IMG/VR virus record: IMGVR_UViG_3300043466_003163
Location: 1-64,000 of that record
Length of the DNA stretch: 64,000 bases
Reading direction: 5' to 3' (one strand)
Source: a virus
Shown: positions 43,368 through 51,898 of the stretch, one piece after another
How positions within the stretch are numbered: the stretch's first letter is position 1
Layout: every line of letters begins with the position of its first letter
The notes under the pieces: model-generated
Seen by the model: only the letters and a program-made list of their open reading frames with translations
What the model was told of the DNA's origin: nothing
Database searches by the model: none
Translations under genes and position numbers: made by a program

Positions 43368-45278
43368 TTAATCTATCATATTATCTATTTGTTTTGTTAT
43401 CTCATTTATCTTAGAATTTAATTTTTCTGCACCATCCTCAAACATATCTAAACTATATACATTCTCATTTTTTTCTAAACTTTCAGTTAATTTTTTTAAA
43501 TAAATTCCTTGATATTTTTTTACCTTTTCTAAATATTTTTTATTTTGTTGTTCTAATAGTAAGTTATCCGTTTTTTTGGTTGATTCCATAGCAGGTTCAG
43601 CACCTCCCGCAAGTTCAGCACCTCCCGCAGGTTCAGCACCTCCCGCAGGTTCAGCACCTCCCGCAGGTTCAGCACCTCCCGCAGGTTCAGCACCTCCACC
43701 AGCACCTGGTTCTGCAGCACCAGCACCTGCCATCAGTGAATCAAAATCACCATATAATCTATCAACCCTATCAAATATACCTGTCTTTTTAATAACTTCT
43801 GCAGTTTGTTCCATTTCTGCTGCCGCAGCTTTTTCTAATCTTTGTTGTTCTAAATCATTCCTTATTTCTTCCTCAGACATACCTAAAATTTCTTTTTTGG
43901 CTCTAGTCATTGACATTGCACCAAATCCATTACCTGCGTCCGCAACTGCATCTTTATAAAGGGTTACTTTTAATTGAGTTTGTTCTACTTTAAGCATTTC
44001 TGCTTGAGTTGATGGGTTATTTAAAGTTAAAGTAAAATTTTCTAATTCATCTTCTAACCCTAAAATGTATAAATGTATGATTGCAATCTTATTTAATTCT
44101 TGCAACATAGCTTGTTGTATTCTATTTATAGTTCTAGCAAATCTTATATCTTGTAAAGCTAAATTCTTACCTTCACCATTTGCTTCCTCAAACCCTAAAA
44201 ATGGTTTAGGTACTCTAAGAGCCGTAAATAATTTTTTCTGTAAATACTGAATATCCGCAATTTCAGATAAGTTAGTTGCACCAGCGAGTGTATCTATTGG
44301 GCTAGGGGCATTTGCATCTCTAACTGGAATAAAATAATCCTGATCCTGAGCCATTTGATTATAACGTGTATCTATTTGTCCTGTGTTTTGATCGATAACA
44401 GGACTTCTCTTAAAGTTATTTGCGATTTTATTAACATATGCGGGTACGTCTTGTTCATCAATGTTACCAACATAAATTTTAAATATTCTTCTTTCTGGTG
44501 CCCTTGTAACTCTATAAATTAACATTGCATCTTCAGAAAGTAATAATTGTTTCCATATTCTTCTACCTTTTTCTAACATAGATGTTCCATAAGGTAATCT
44601 TCTATCATCACCTAATAATCTAAAGTGTGCAACTTGCCACGCATTAAATTCAACATCTCTTTGACCCCAAACAAATTTTACTGGATTATATTTATCAGTT
44701 TCAGCATTCATAGAATTCTCACCAAAACCTTCATTTTCTTTTCTAGTAATTTCTATATTAGGTAATTGTTTTACCCCTAATATTCCTTCTTCACTATCTA
44801 TGTTTAAAAATAAAAAATTATCTCCGTATTTACAGGTATTTCTTGTCCACATTGGAAGTGAGGTGTGGATATCTAATCTATTAAAAAATAAATCTTCTAA
44901 TATTCTTCTAACTCTTTTACTTTCAGAAAAAATATTTATCATTTTATTTTCTGAATTAAGTGTAGTAGATTCTTCCATCATAATGTCTAACGCTGCAGAA
45001 ATTTCAGGAAAGAATTCCATACCCTCAAAATCTGCGTATGATGCCAATCTAGTTGTTTCATAATAAACGGAATGTTGATAAATATTATTATCAACTTTTT
45101 GCCACATATTAGCCAAATAGGCATCTTGCTGTCTTTTTAATTTTTCAAATTCAAATTCTTCTTTTGATTTTGTTTTTAATAATTCTTTATCGTTTAAAGA
45201 ATATCTAGATTTATTTTGTTGTTTTACTTCTGGTCCAAATAAATCATTCAATTGTTGGAATACAGTTTTTCTTGCCAT
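43368..45278 (-). CDS. Portal vertex protein, T4 gp20-like
   Basis: A 636-residue portal. MEFFPEISAALDIMMEESTT, VAHFRLLGDDRRLPYGTSML and EKGRRIWKQLLLSEDAMLIY, then RVTRAPERRIFKIYVGNI and RVPKPFLGFEEANGEGKNL, match the T4 portal family in order. The C-terminus has six repeats of the hexapeptide GGAEPA (or near variants) followed by a helical tail (YLEKVKKYQGIYLKKLTESL). The dodecameric portal nucleates the head and binds terminase. The Pro/Ala/Gly-rich insertion is unusual for a portal. Confidence 0.95.
   Translation of the reverse strand: MARKTVFQQLNDLFGPEVKQQNKSRYSLNDKELLKTKSKEEFEFEKLKRQQDAYLANMWQKVDNNIYQHSVYYETTRLASYADFEGMEFFPEISAALDIMMEESTTLNSENKMINIFSESKRVRRILEDLFFNRLDIHTSLPMWTRNTCKYGDNFLFLNIDSEEGILGVKQLPNIEITRKENEGFGENSMNAETDKYNPVKFVWGQRDVEFNAWQVAHFRLLGDDRRLPYGTSMLEKGRRIWKQLLLSEDAMLIYRVTRAPERRIFKIYVGNIDEQDVPAYVNKIANNFKRSPVIDQNTGQIDTRYNQMAQDQDYFIPVRDANAPSPIDTLAGATNLSEIADIQYLQKKLFTALRVPKPFLGFEEANGEGKNLALQDIRFARTINRIQQAMLQELNKIAIIHLYILGLEDELENFTLTLNNPSTQAEMLKVEQTQLKVTLYKDAVADAGNGFGAMSMTRAKKEILGMSEEEIRNDLEQQRLEKAAAAEMEQTAEVIKKTGIFDRVDRLYGDFDSLMAGAGAAEPGAGGGAEPAGGAEPAGGAEPAGGAEPAGGAELAGGAEPAMESTKKTDNLLLEQQNKKYLEKVKKYQGIYLKKLTESLEKNENVYSLDMFEDGAEKLNSKINEITKQIDNMID
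43591..43698. repeat. 18-bp tandem repeat, six units, in portal gene
   Basis: Six consecutive 18-bp units of GCAGGTTCAGCACCTCCC, differing by one base in unit 2 and one in unit 6. In the minus-strand frame each encodes GGAEPA. The units have no spacers, so this is a coding minisatellite. Confidence 0.9.
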
Positions 45279-45305
45279 TATATTTTTTTCTTTATTACTA
45301 TTATA

Positions 45306-45313
45306 ATAAATAT
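45306..45313 (-). promoter_or_regulatory. Candidate phage late promoter octamer
   Basis: ATATTTAT on the minus strand followed by TATAATAG, 27 nt before the portal ATG at 45278. Confidence 0.5.
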
Positions 45314-45329
45314 TGTGGAAAATTAAATA

Positions 45330-47120
45330 TTATTTAATACCAAATAACCAATTATATTCTCCATTATTGTTATTGTCGTGAGGTTGTTTTGGGTGATAAG
45401 ATGGTGTATTAACATAAAATGGATTAACATATCCTTCTTTCATCATAGGTTTTGACGGTGTAGTAGACATATTCACCCAACTCTCTAACATAGCCTTAGT
45501 TTGTTTTTCAACTTGTTCTAATTTTTTAAAAGATGTTTGTATTATAAAAATACACATCGCATATGCCATAATTATATCATCATGATATCCTTCCATATGA
45601 TCTGGTCTACCATTTTTATATACAAATGTTCTTAACTCAGATATCATCCTTTGGGAACGTATTATAGTTTTATTTTCTCTAATATGTTCTTCTAATTCCG
45701 AAACCATTTGTAATCTGGTGTTACCCACATTAAACCCAGGAACTTTATCACCCTCTTTATATTTTGTTTTTGCATATTTCTCACTCAATTTTCTACTTTT
45801 TGGGTCATCATAATGTAAAAATTTATAATCCATTTCCATTAATTTTAGTACCGTTGATACTCCCATACCACCAGTAATATCTATAACTGTATAGGCATTA
45901 TACATATTACCGTACTTATATACTATTTCCGCCAATATATCAGGTGGTAGTTTATATTTAAATTCTGCAACTTGTTCTAAATTTTCAAAGTCTAATATTA
46001 CTATTGTAGAACTATCTTTTCCATCACCTCTACTAACGTCTACACCCATAATATATTTATGACCAACTTCAGGTTCTTTCCAAATCCACATAGACTTTTC
46101 AATCTCTGACGCAAAATTAGGGTCAGTAACATAATTTTCTTCATGATATGTAATATATTCATCATCTATTACGTTACCTCCTGAACCAATAAAAGATACA
46201 TCTAATTCTTGTGCAATCTTTTTAGCATCACCCATATCTGCTGCCATCTCTTCATACCAAGGGGATAGAGGTTTCCAACCATCTTTTATCATCACCTCAT
46301 AGTATTCTATCGTAGATTCGTCAGTTTCATAAATTTTATCGAGATATTCCCACCTTAATCTAGTTCTGTCTAATGTTTTACAAAGTAATTTTTCATCGTC
46401 ACCTCTTTTCCAATATAAATTTCTATTATATCTTACATCTTGATACCACTTCATCTCAACAATGTTGAAATTGTTTTCTTTTTTCTTTGCCCCATCATAC
46501 GTTTTATAATATAAAGGATCCATACCATTTGGTGTAGAAATTAAAGATATCTTACCACCCGTACCTAATGATGCTAAAGCCGCCCCAAAAACTTCTGAAC
46601 CATTATCGATAAACGCCGCCTCGTCCATTACTAAGAATGTTGGTGTAAAACCCCTCAATGCATCTTTTGAAGTTGCTAAGGCTCTTATTTCACATCCATT
46701 TGATTTTAATTTTAAATGACCTTTAGAATTTATTTCTAAATAATCTGTGCCTTCATCTAACCCCCAAACCCAATAAGGAATTTGATCTAAGAAATCTTTA
46801 ATTTTTTTAAGAAATTCTTGTGCTAATGTTTGTTTGTTGGCTAATATCAAAACTTTATGTGGATTATCAGGATCACCAAAAGCAGTTTTAACTGCAATAT
46901 ATGCGGCAGTTGTTGTAGATACACCCGCCTGTCGAGGTTTAGTAACTAAATTACGATTATACTTTTCATACGATTTAATAATTTCTTTTTGTTTATAAAA
47001 TAACTTAAATGGTACATTACCTCCTTGAGTTAAATCGAATGTTTTTAAAAAAGTTTCTATCGCATAAATTGGATCACCTAAACATCGAGCATATGTCTTT
47101 AATTGTTCTGCTCTTTCCAT
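45330..47120 (-). CDS. Large terminase subunit, T4 gp17-like
   Basis: A 596-residue packaging motor. RNLVTKPRQAGVSTTTAAYI is the ATPase Walker A (PRQAGVST), FTPTFLVMDEAAFIDNG the Walker B, and KISLISTPNGMDPLYYKTYD the coupling motif. The nuclease domain starts YIMGVDVSRGDGKDSSTIV (first catalytic Asp) and continues with YTVIDITGGMGVSTVLKLM and a late MEGYHDDIIMAYAM with the final acidic pair. It cuts concatemeric DNA and pumps it through the portal. Both ATPase and nuclease motifs look intact. Confidence 0.95.
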   Translation of the reverse strand: MERAEQLKTYARCLGDPIYAIETFLKTFDLTQGGNVPFKLFYKQKEIIKSYEKYNRNLVTKPRQAGVSTTTAAYIAVKTAFGDPDNPHKVLILANKQTLAQEFLKKIKDFLDQIPYWVWGLDEGTDYLEINSKGHLKLKSNGCEIRALATSKDALRGFTPTFLVMDEAAFIDNGSEVFGAALASLGTGGKISLISTPNGMDPLYYKTYDGAKKKENNFNIVEMKWYQDVRYNRNLYWKRGDDEKLLCKTLDRTRLRWEYLDKIYETDESTIEYYEVMIKDGWKPLSPWYEEMAADMGDAKKIAQELDVSFIGSGGNVIDDEYITYHEENYVTDPNFASEIEKSMWIWKEPEVGHKYIMGVDVSRGDGKDSSTIVILDFENLEQVAEFKYKLPPDILAEIVYKYGNMYNAYTVIDITGGMGVSTVLKLMEMDYKFLHYDDPKSRKLSEKYAKTKYKEGDKVPGFNVGNTRLQMVSELEEHIRENKTIIRSQRMISELRTFVYKNGRPDHMEGYHDDIIMAYAMCIFIIQTSFKKLEQVEKQTKAMLESWVNMSTTPSKPMMKEGYVNPFYVNTPSYHPKQPHDNNNNGEYNWLFGIK

Positions 47121-47133
47121 AATATTTTATTAT

Positions 47134-47141
47134 ATAAATAT
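47134..47141 (-). promoter_or_regulatory. Candidate phage late promoter octamer
   Basis: ATATTTAT followed by ATAATAAAAT on the minus strand, 13 nt before the terminase ATG at 47120. Confidence 0.55.
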
Positions 47142-47150
47142 GGATATACT

Positions 47151-48005
47151 TTAAAAAGCAATTAAATTACCATTTTCCCACTCATCATAATTTGGTCCAA
47201 ATGTATATGTGACATTGTTACCTGACCCTATTTTTTGTATGATACCCGATTTATTTAAGGCACTCCAAAATGTAGCATGTTGTCCACCACCTAACGATGA
47301 ACCTATATATTTTAAAAATCCTGTTTTAGTTTTAATCTTTTCTGATGGATCTTTTAAATAATTAATTACATCTCTAACCATAGAATTTTCTTTTCTATTA
47401 AAAGTGAATCCTTTATCTTTTGGAATTAATAGTAAACCATTATCTTCCGCGTATTTTTTAACTACCTTAAAAGTCCTCTTTTTTAGAAAACTTAATTTAT
47501 CTGTGACAATTGATAGTTTTCTTACCGCATCTTTAGCTGGGTATTTATTAAACATTATGGGTATCACTCTATCTATTGAGGATTCTATTAAGTCAATTAA
47601 AAAATTATTGCGATAGGAATAAGGTAATTTTAATTTAAAGTCAACAAGTTTATAAAAATTATTTATAACATCTTCCTTATTTCTGACTAAATACATTGAG
47701 TAATCTTCAATTATATAGTCAAACATAGGGTATAAAAATTCATAATCCTTTAAATATGTGTTATAGAAATAGCCTGATTTAAATTTTTCTAAAAAAATAT
47801 TATAAAGTTCTCTATCATTTTGTACGACATTTAAAATAGTATTAATATCCTTTTCATCATTAAGATAAAAAATTCTATGAAAAACGTCTAAAAACGCAGA
47901 GGGGTTAACCCAATTATTTGAGACTTTTTTAAAATGTTCTATTTCATCTCTATAATCTTCAGATAATAGTTTTTTATATTGACTTTCAGTAATGATTATT
48001 TTCAT
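47151..48005 (-). CDS. Hypothetical protein with protease-type leader
   Basis: A 284-residue protein. The leader MKIIITESQYKKLLSEDYRD has I-T-E and L-S-E motifs like T4 prohead cleavage sites. The middle is helical with many aromatic residues (LYNIFLEKFKSGYFYNTYL). The end (TKTGFLKYIGSSLGGGQHAT, then SALNKSGIIQKIGSGNNVTY) looks like a small winged or DNA-binding segment. It lies in the packaging block. Function unknown; a packaged protein that is injected with DNA is one option. Confidence 0.55.
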   Translation of the reverse strand: MKIIITESQYKKLLSEDYRDEIEHFKKVSNNWVNPSAFLDVFHRIFYLNDEKDINTILNVVQNDRELYNIFLEKFKSGYFYNTYLKDYEFLYPMFDYIIEDYSMYLVRNKEDVINNFYKLVDFKLKLPYSYRNNFLIDLIESSIDRVIPIMFNKYPAKDAVRKLSIVTDKLSFLKKRTFKVVKKYAEDNGLLLIPKDKGFTFNRKENSMVRDVINYLKDPSEKIKTKTGFLKYIGSSLGGGQHATFWSALNKSGIIQKIGSGNNVTYTFGPNYDEWENGNLIAF

Positions 48006-48008
48006 ACC

Positions 48009-49031
48009 TTATAAATTGCCTATTATGTAGTCATTTAAATGTTCTGACACTTTAGAACTATCAGGGTAAAAATAACTCATATCTCTAGTTTGTAATTTGT
48101 CATCTATACAATCTAAATATTCTGAAATCACATTTAAAAAATAACTTTCATATTCTTCTGGTAATTGACCTTTACATTCGACATATCTTTCAATGTAGTA
48201 CATAAAAATTTTATCTACATTAAACTTTAATACTTGTTTTTTATTTTCAGTTTCTCCCCATTCACCTTCAGAACCTATTGTATCTACTATTTGTTCTTTT
48301 AATTCAGAAAATAATTCATCTTCTGCTGCAGATTCATATGACCATCTATAATGATTTTCTAATTCATTTCTTAAATCGTAAAAAATATCATCCTCATCAA
48401 TTAGATTTAAAATAGTTTCGGTATCGTCAACCATCTCTTCTGTTAAAACATCGGTATCGTAACCTTCTGGTTCATATTCTAACTCTTTCCCAATAAAATC
48501 ATTTTCCTTTATATAATTTTTTATATGTTCTATAGATTTTTCATCTAAATTATCTACAACATCATTTTCAAAATCCACATCAAACCAACCATAGATTTCT
48601 GCCCAATCAGGTTCTAATATTCTTCTTACAAAATCTCTATCGTCAGACTCAAAAAATTCTGAAAAATCATGCCATTCATCACATATTAAATATGGTGTTT
48701 CGCCCATCCATTCTATGTCATTAAAATGTTTTTCGTTCGCATATCTATCTTTATTAAGAAATTTTTCGACCCAACCCGACTCACTCAATATTTGATGTAT
48801 ATCTTCCGCATAAAACCATTTACCTAATTCACTGGTATCTATATAATCTAAAGGGTTCTCATCGTTATCTATAATATATTTAAATACCCCCTCAAATATA
48901 TCTTTTTCACTAAAACTATTATCAGTAATATCTTTTATATTATTTATATGTTCTATATAATCATCACCAATTTCGTCAAAGTACGTTACAATTAATTTAT
49001 TTATTAATTTTTGTAATCTACTATCTTCCAT
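48009..49031 (-). CDS. Acidic hypothetical protein
   Basis: A 340-residue protein from the ATG at 49031 (MEDSRLQKLINKLIVTYFDE). A further upstream reading would run through the terminator at 49068, so it is rejected. It is very acidic, with many Asp/Glu and aromatic residues (EWHDFSEFFESDDRDFVRRI). No known motif is seen. The octamer promoter 16 nt upstream marks it as late, and its neighbours are packaging and acidic virion-block proteins. Confidence 0.6.
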   Translation of the reverse strand: MEDSRLQKLINKLIVTYFDEIGDDYIEHINNIKDITDNSFSEKDIFEGVFKYIIDNDENPLDYIDTSELGKWFYAEDIHQILSESGWVEKFLNKDRYANEKHFNDIEWMGETPYLICDEWHDFSEFFESDDRDFVRRILEPDWAEIYGWFDVDFENDVVDNLDEKSIEHIKNYIKENDFIGKELEYEPEGYDTDVLTEEMVDDTETILNLIDEDDIFYDLRNELENHYRWSYESAAEDELFSELKEQIVDTIGSEGEWGETENKKQVLKFNVDKIFMYYIERYVECKGQLPEEYESYFLNVISEYLDCIDDKLQTRDMSYFYPDSSKVSEHLNDYIIGNL

Positions 49032-49047
49032 AATAAAATGTTTTTTA

Positions 49048-49055
49048 ATAAATAT
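49048..49055 (-). promoter_or_regulatory. Candidate phage late promoter octamer
   Basis: ATATTTAT then TAAAAAACA on the minus strand, 16 nt before the ATG at 49031. Confidence 0.55.
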
Positions 49056-49067
49056 ATTACATAATAT

Positions 49068-49092
49068 AAAAAATCCCACATTGAGTGGGATT
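49068..49092 (-). terminator. Intrinsic terminator
   Basis: The 8-bp stem AATCCCAC/GTGGGATT with a short loop, next to an A-run that is the minus-strand T-tract. It follows the gene at 49116. Confidence 0.8.
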
Positions 49093-49115
49093 AAATAATT
49101 TATTATAGGATGTTA

Positions 49116-50540
49116 TTACATAAATTTGTGTAATTTTTCTACTAATTCAAAATCACCTTTATCTAAAGCGTCATCTATTAATTTTTCTATTTCACGTTTA
49201 CTCATTTTAGAATAATCAACCTCTTCGTCTTCTTTTTCTTCAGTTTCAGGTTCATCACCTAAATGATTTAATATATCATCCATATCATCATATCCTGTAT
49301 CGTCAAACATATCAGATAAACTATCATTTTTATCTTGATTATGTAAATCTTTTAAGGTTTGAATTACTTCTTTACATTTTTGACTTCCCGATAAAATTTC
49401 TTTCATAAAATCATGAAATTGTTGTGCGGGTAGTTTAGTTAATTCTCTAAACAACCATTGTTTAATATCGTAATTTTCATTACCTACACAATCTAAGAAT
49501 TTTTCCCACATACCTGGTCCTAATCTCATACCCCAAATCTCCCCTTCATCTGTATCAGCCTTAGAGATTACTTCCTTTTGTTCATCAAAGTCCAAATGTC
49601 CGTCAGCCCAATTAATTGCGGATAATTCTAAAGTACCTTTAATTAATTCATGAACTAAAAGAGGGAAAATCCAAGCTTTAGCTACTACAACTGGCATATC
49701 ATCACCTTCTTCTAAGTTAATGTCTTCCATATCTTCTTCTTCATCTTTATTTTCTGGTTTTTCAGCCTTTCTCCATTCTATCTTTTCAACACCACCAACT
49801 TGTCCAGTCATTATAGAATCAGGAATTATCCAGTATTGGAAATCTGCTAATGACATTAATTTACCATATAGAACCATTAATCTGGGATCCAATGCGTCTA
49901 ATTCATCTGCCACCATATGAAATATATAATGTCCTTTTTTAGCTGCTCCTTGCATTAATGCATTTATAACTCTCCTTTTGTCAACCTCTAATTCTAATTC
50001 TTCCATTCTTTTAGCACTTTTAGGTTGTTTAGGTGTTTCAAAGTCAGAACCATAATCTTGATCGTCTTCCTCTTCTTCATCAGATTCATGACTTAATTCT
50101 GAACCAGGAGGTGTTAAAGTAGCCTCTAACATTTGTTCAGGGATATCGAACTCTTCTGATACTATATCTACCGCCAATCTTTCTAATGCTTCTTTATGTC
50201 TAGTTTCTATTTGACTTATTTCACCCATTATTTGAAACATTAATTGCATCATATTAGGAGTTATGGTATTTATACCGTGATATCTTTTAACTTTGTTAAC
50301 AATTTCTTTAAATCTTTGTCCTGCTAATTTTTCAGAATAATTTTGTGTTCCAGAACCTGCGGGTATAGATTTACTACCACCAAAAATATGTTCTCCACTT
50401 CTTAATTTACCTTCTAAACCTGGATGCATTCTTTCTGGATGTTCAGGATCATATTCTACGGCTTCACTTATTCTTTTAATTCTAACTTTTTCTGAAAGAA
50501 CTCTCTTAGTTACTTCACTAATTATATTTTTTCTTTTCAT
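49116..50540 (-). CDS. Acidic virion-block protein with protease-type leader
   Basis: A 474-residue protein. The leader MKRKNIISEVTKRVLSEKVR holds I-S-E and L-S-E motifs, and ISEAVEYDPEHPERMHPG follows. The middle has two acidic runs (HESDEEEEDDQDYGSDFE and NKDEEEDMEDINLEEGD). Between them lies a conserved-looking segment (QGAAKKGHYIFHMVADELDAL, then SLADFQYWIIPDSIMTG). The C-terminus is acidic and helical (SKREIEKLIDDALDKGDFE). No family is recognised. A protein sent into the prohead by its leader is inferred. Confidence 0.6.
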   Translation of the reverse strand: MKRKNIISEVTKRVLSEKVRIKRISEAVEYDPEHPERMHPGLEGKLRSGEHIFGGSKSIPAGSGTQNYSEKLAGQRFKEIVNKVKRYHGINTITPNMMQLMFQIMGEISQIETRHKEALERLAVDIVSEEFDIPEQMLEATLTPPGSELSHESDEEEEDDQDYGSDFETPKQPKSAKRMEELELEVDKRRVINALMQGAAKKGHYIFHMVADELDALDPRLMVLYGKLMSLADFQYWIIPDSIMTGQVGGVEKIEWRKAEKPENKDEEEDMEDINLEEGDDMPVVVAKAWIFPLLVHELIKGTLELSAINWADGHLDFDEQKEVISKADTDEGEIWGMRLGPGMWEKFLDCVGNENYDIKQWLFRELTKLPAQQFHDFMKEILSGSQKCKEVIQTLKDLHNQDKNDSLSDMFDDTGYDDMDDILNHLGDEPETEEKEDEEVDYSKMSKREIEKLIDDALDKGDFELVEKLHKFM

Positions 50541-50555
50541 AATTTATATATTTAA

Positions 50556-51233
50556 TTAATTTCTTTGATTTAATAAACTAACCCACATTTTAAAACATTC
50601 TTGACTTATTTTTTCAAAAACTCTTTGGACTATAGTTAACTCTAATTCCCCATTTGAATTTTCTATTCTTGTTATTGCAGCCCTTATTAAAATATCTCTA
50701 ACTTTATTTTTATTCTCTAACAAATAGTTAATATTTTCTTTTTGTGATTCTAACGATTCAATTTCAGAATCATTCTCACCTTCTTCATTATCATATTCTA
50801 AATCTTCTATTTCAGATTCTATAGACTCAATATCTTTACTCATACCATATAACCATCTATGTAAATCTTCTTTAGTCCAGTTAAGAATTACATGACTACC
50901 AAACATATTAATAACCCCACTATCCCTTAAATTTTTAAAGTATTTGAATATTTCTCTTTTTTCTGGTGAAGGTATCTCACTTACATAAAAAACATCTTCT
51001 GTATTTTCTTTTATAGAAAGTTTTTTATTGATGTATTCGACTAAATCTTTTTTCTTCATTTTAGGGTTAACACTTTCTTCTTTTTTCTTTTTAGAGTGTT
51101 TAACGTCTTTACACATTTCAGTCGCCTTACTTTTAGATATTTCTCTTTCAGATTTAGGTGCATTCATTTGCCAACAAGCCCATCTTCTTTGTTTTTCAGT
51201 ATATACTTCGTCTAAAATATCTATTTTTTTCAT
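50556..51233 (-). CDS. Hypothetical charged protein
   Basis: A 225-residue protein. It opens MKKIDILDEVYTEKQRRWAC, then WQMNAPKSEREISKSKATEM and a run of lysines (KHSKKKKEES). The rest is helical and acidic, with a predicted coiled coil (IESIESEIEDLEYDN) and WTKEDLHRWLYGMSKDIES. It starts in ATGA overlap with the 88-residue gene upstream. Function unknown; co-transcription with the other acidic virion-block genes is the main context. Confidence 0.55.
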   Translation of the reverse strand: MKKIDILDEVYTEKQRRWACWQMNAPKSEREISKSKATEMCKDVKHSKKKKEESVNPKMKKKDLVEYINKKLSIKENTEDVFYVSEIPSPEKREIFKYFKNLRDSGVINMFGSHVILNWTKEDLHRWLYGMSKDIESIESEIEDLEYDNEEGENDSEIESLESQKENINYLLENKNKVRDILIRAAITRIENSNGELELTIVQRVFEKISQECFKMWVSLLNQRN

Positions 51234-51496
51234 TTTAAACTTTTTTTAAATTGTTTCTTTTTTAAATTTTTAGATACAATTTTTTCTTCTTTATCTTCTT
51301 CATTAACAGTAACCGATTTAACTGTTCCTGTTTTTTCATCTTTTACACCATAAGTACCCTTTTCTAAAGTATCAAAAGCACTATTAAATTCGTTTTGATC
51401 GTAAACTGTCATTTGTTCTGCCTCGTCAATGTATCTTTCCATAAGTTTTCTTCTGATAGCCCTTTTTATTTCCGACTCATAAATTCTAATTTTCAT
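51230..51496 (-). CDS. Small protein with protease-type leader
   Basis: An 88-residue protein. The leader MKIRIYESEIKRAIRRKLME contains I-Y-E and L-M-E, and RYIDEAEQMTVYDQNEF follows. The C-terminus is lysine-rich (ISKNLKKKQFKKSLK-like). The layout (short leader with cleavage-type motifs, then a small charged body) is that of T4 internal head proteins. It overlaps the next gene by 4 nt. Confidence 0.55.
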   Translation of the reverse strand: MKIRIYESEIKRAIRRKLMERYIDEAEQMTVYDQNEFNSAFDTLEKGTYGVKDEKTGTVKSVTVNEEDKEEKIVSKNLKKKQFKKSLK

Positions 51497-51499
51497 AGT

Positions 51500-51898
51500 T
51501 TACGTATTTATTGTTTCTTTATCATATTTTATAATCATATCTTTTTCATATAGTTTATCTTCTACTGAAGAAATTGTTTCCCCAAAAGTAAAAAATAATC
51601 TTTTTTCTGGATATTCATCATACCCTTCCATATTTTCCCAACCCAATGCTATAATACCATCGACTGCATCCCACATTGCAAATGAATCAGATTCTTGTAC
51701 TAAATCTAATTTAAGTGTTGTGTTTAAAGTACCTGATTTTTTTATGAATTTAGTTTCAGGTGGTTCTGGATTTCCAGAAGAAGGATATGAATCCCAACCA
51801 TCACCGTCTATATCTTCTAAAATATCAGAAAAGAGGAACTCATAAATGTAGCTCCCCTCCCAGTTTTGTCCTATTTTATTAATATAAACTAAATACAT
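51500..51898 (-). CDS. Hypothetical protein, acidic
   Basis: A 132-residue protein (MYLVYINKIGQNWEGSYIYE). LFSDILEDIDGDGWDSYPSS and GNPEPPETKFIKKSG stand out, followed by SFAMWDAVDGIIALGWENME, which suggests a compact domain rich in aromatic and acidic residues. It shares one base with the preceding gene (TAATG). No family is recognised. Such small conserved proteins are frequent in the virion regions of large phages. Confidence 0.6.
   Translation of the reverse strand: MYLVYINKIGQNWEGSYIYEFLFSDILEDIDGDGWDSYPSSGNPEPPETKFIKKSGTLNTTLKLDLVQESDSFAMWDAVDGIIALGWENMEGYDEYPEKRLFFTFGETISSVEDKLYEKDMIIKYDKETINT

Noticed and set aside
43591-43698. Possible CRISPR-like repeats
   Set aside because: The 18-bp units are directly adjacent with no spacers and encode a hexapeptide in frame.
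43576-43959. Plus-strand open frame of 127 codons with a Pro/Ala/Ser repeat
   Set aside because: It is antisense to the portal gene and its repeat is only the mirror of the GGAEPA units. The portal frame is certain from its family match.
49032-49079. Longer start for the gene at 48009-49031
   Set aside because: The extension crosses the terminator hairpin at 49068 and adds hydrophobic residues without any family support. The ATG at 49031 has the usual context and octamer spacing.
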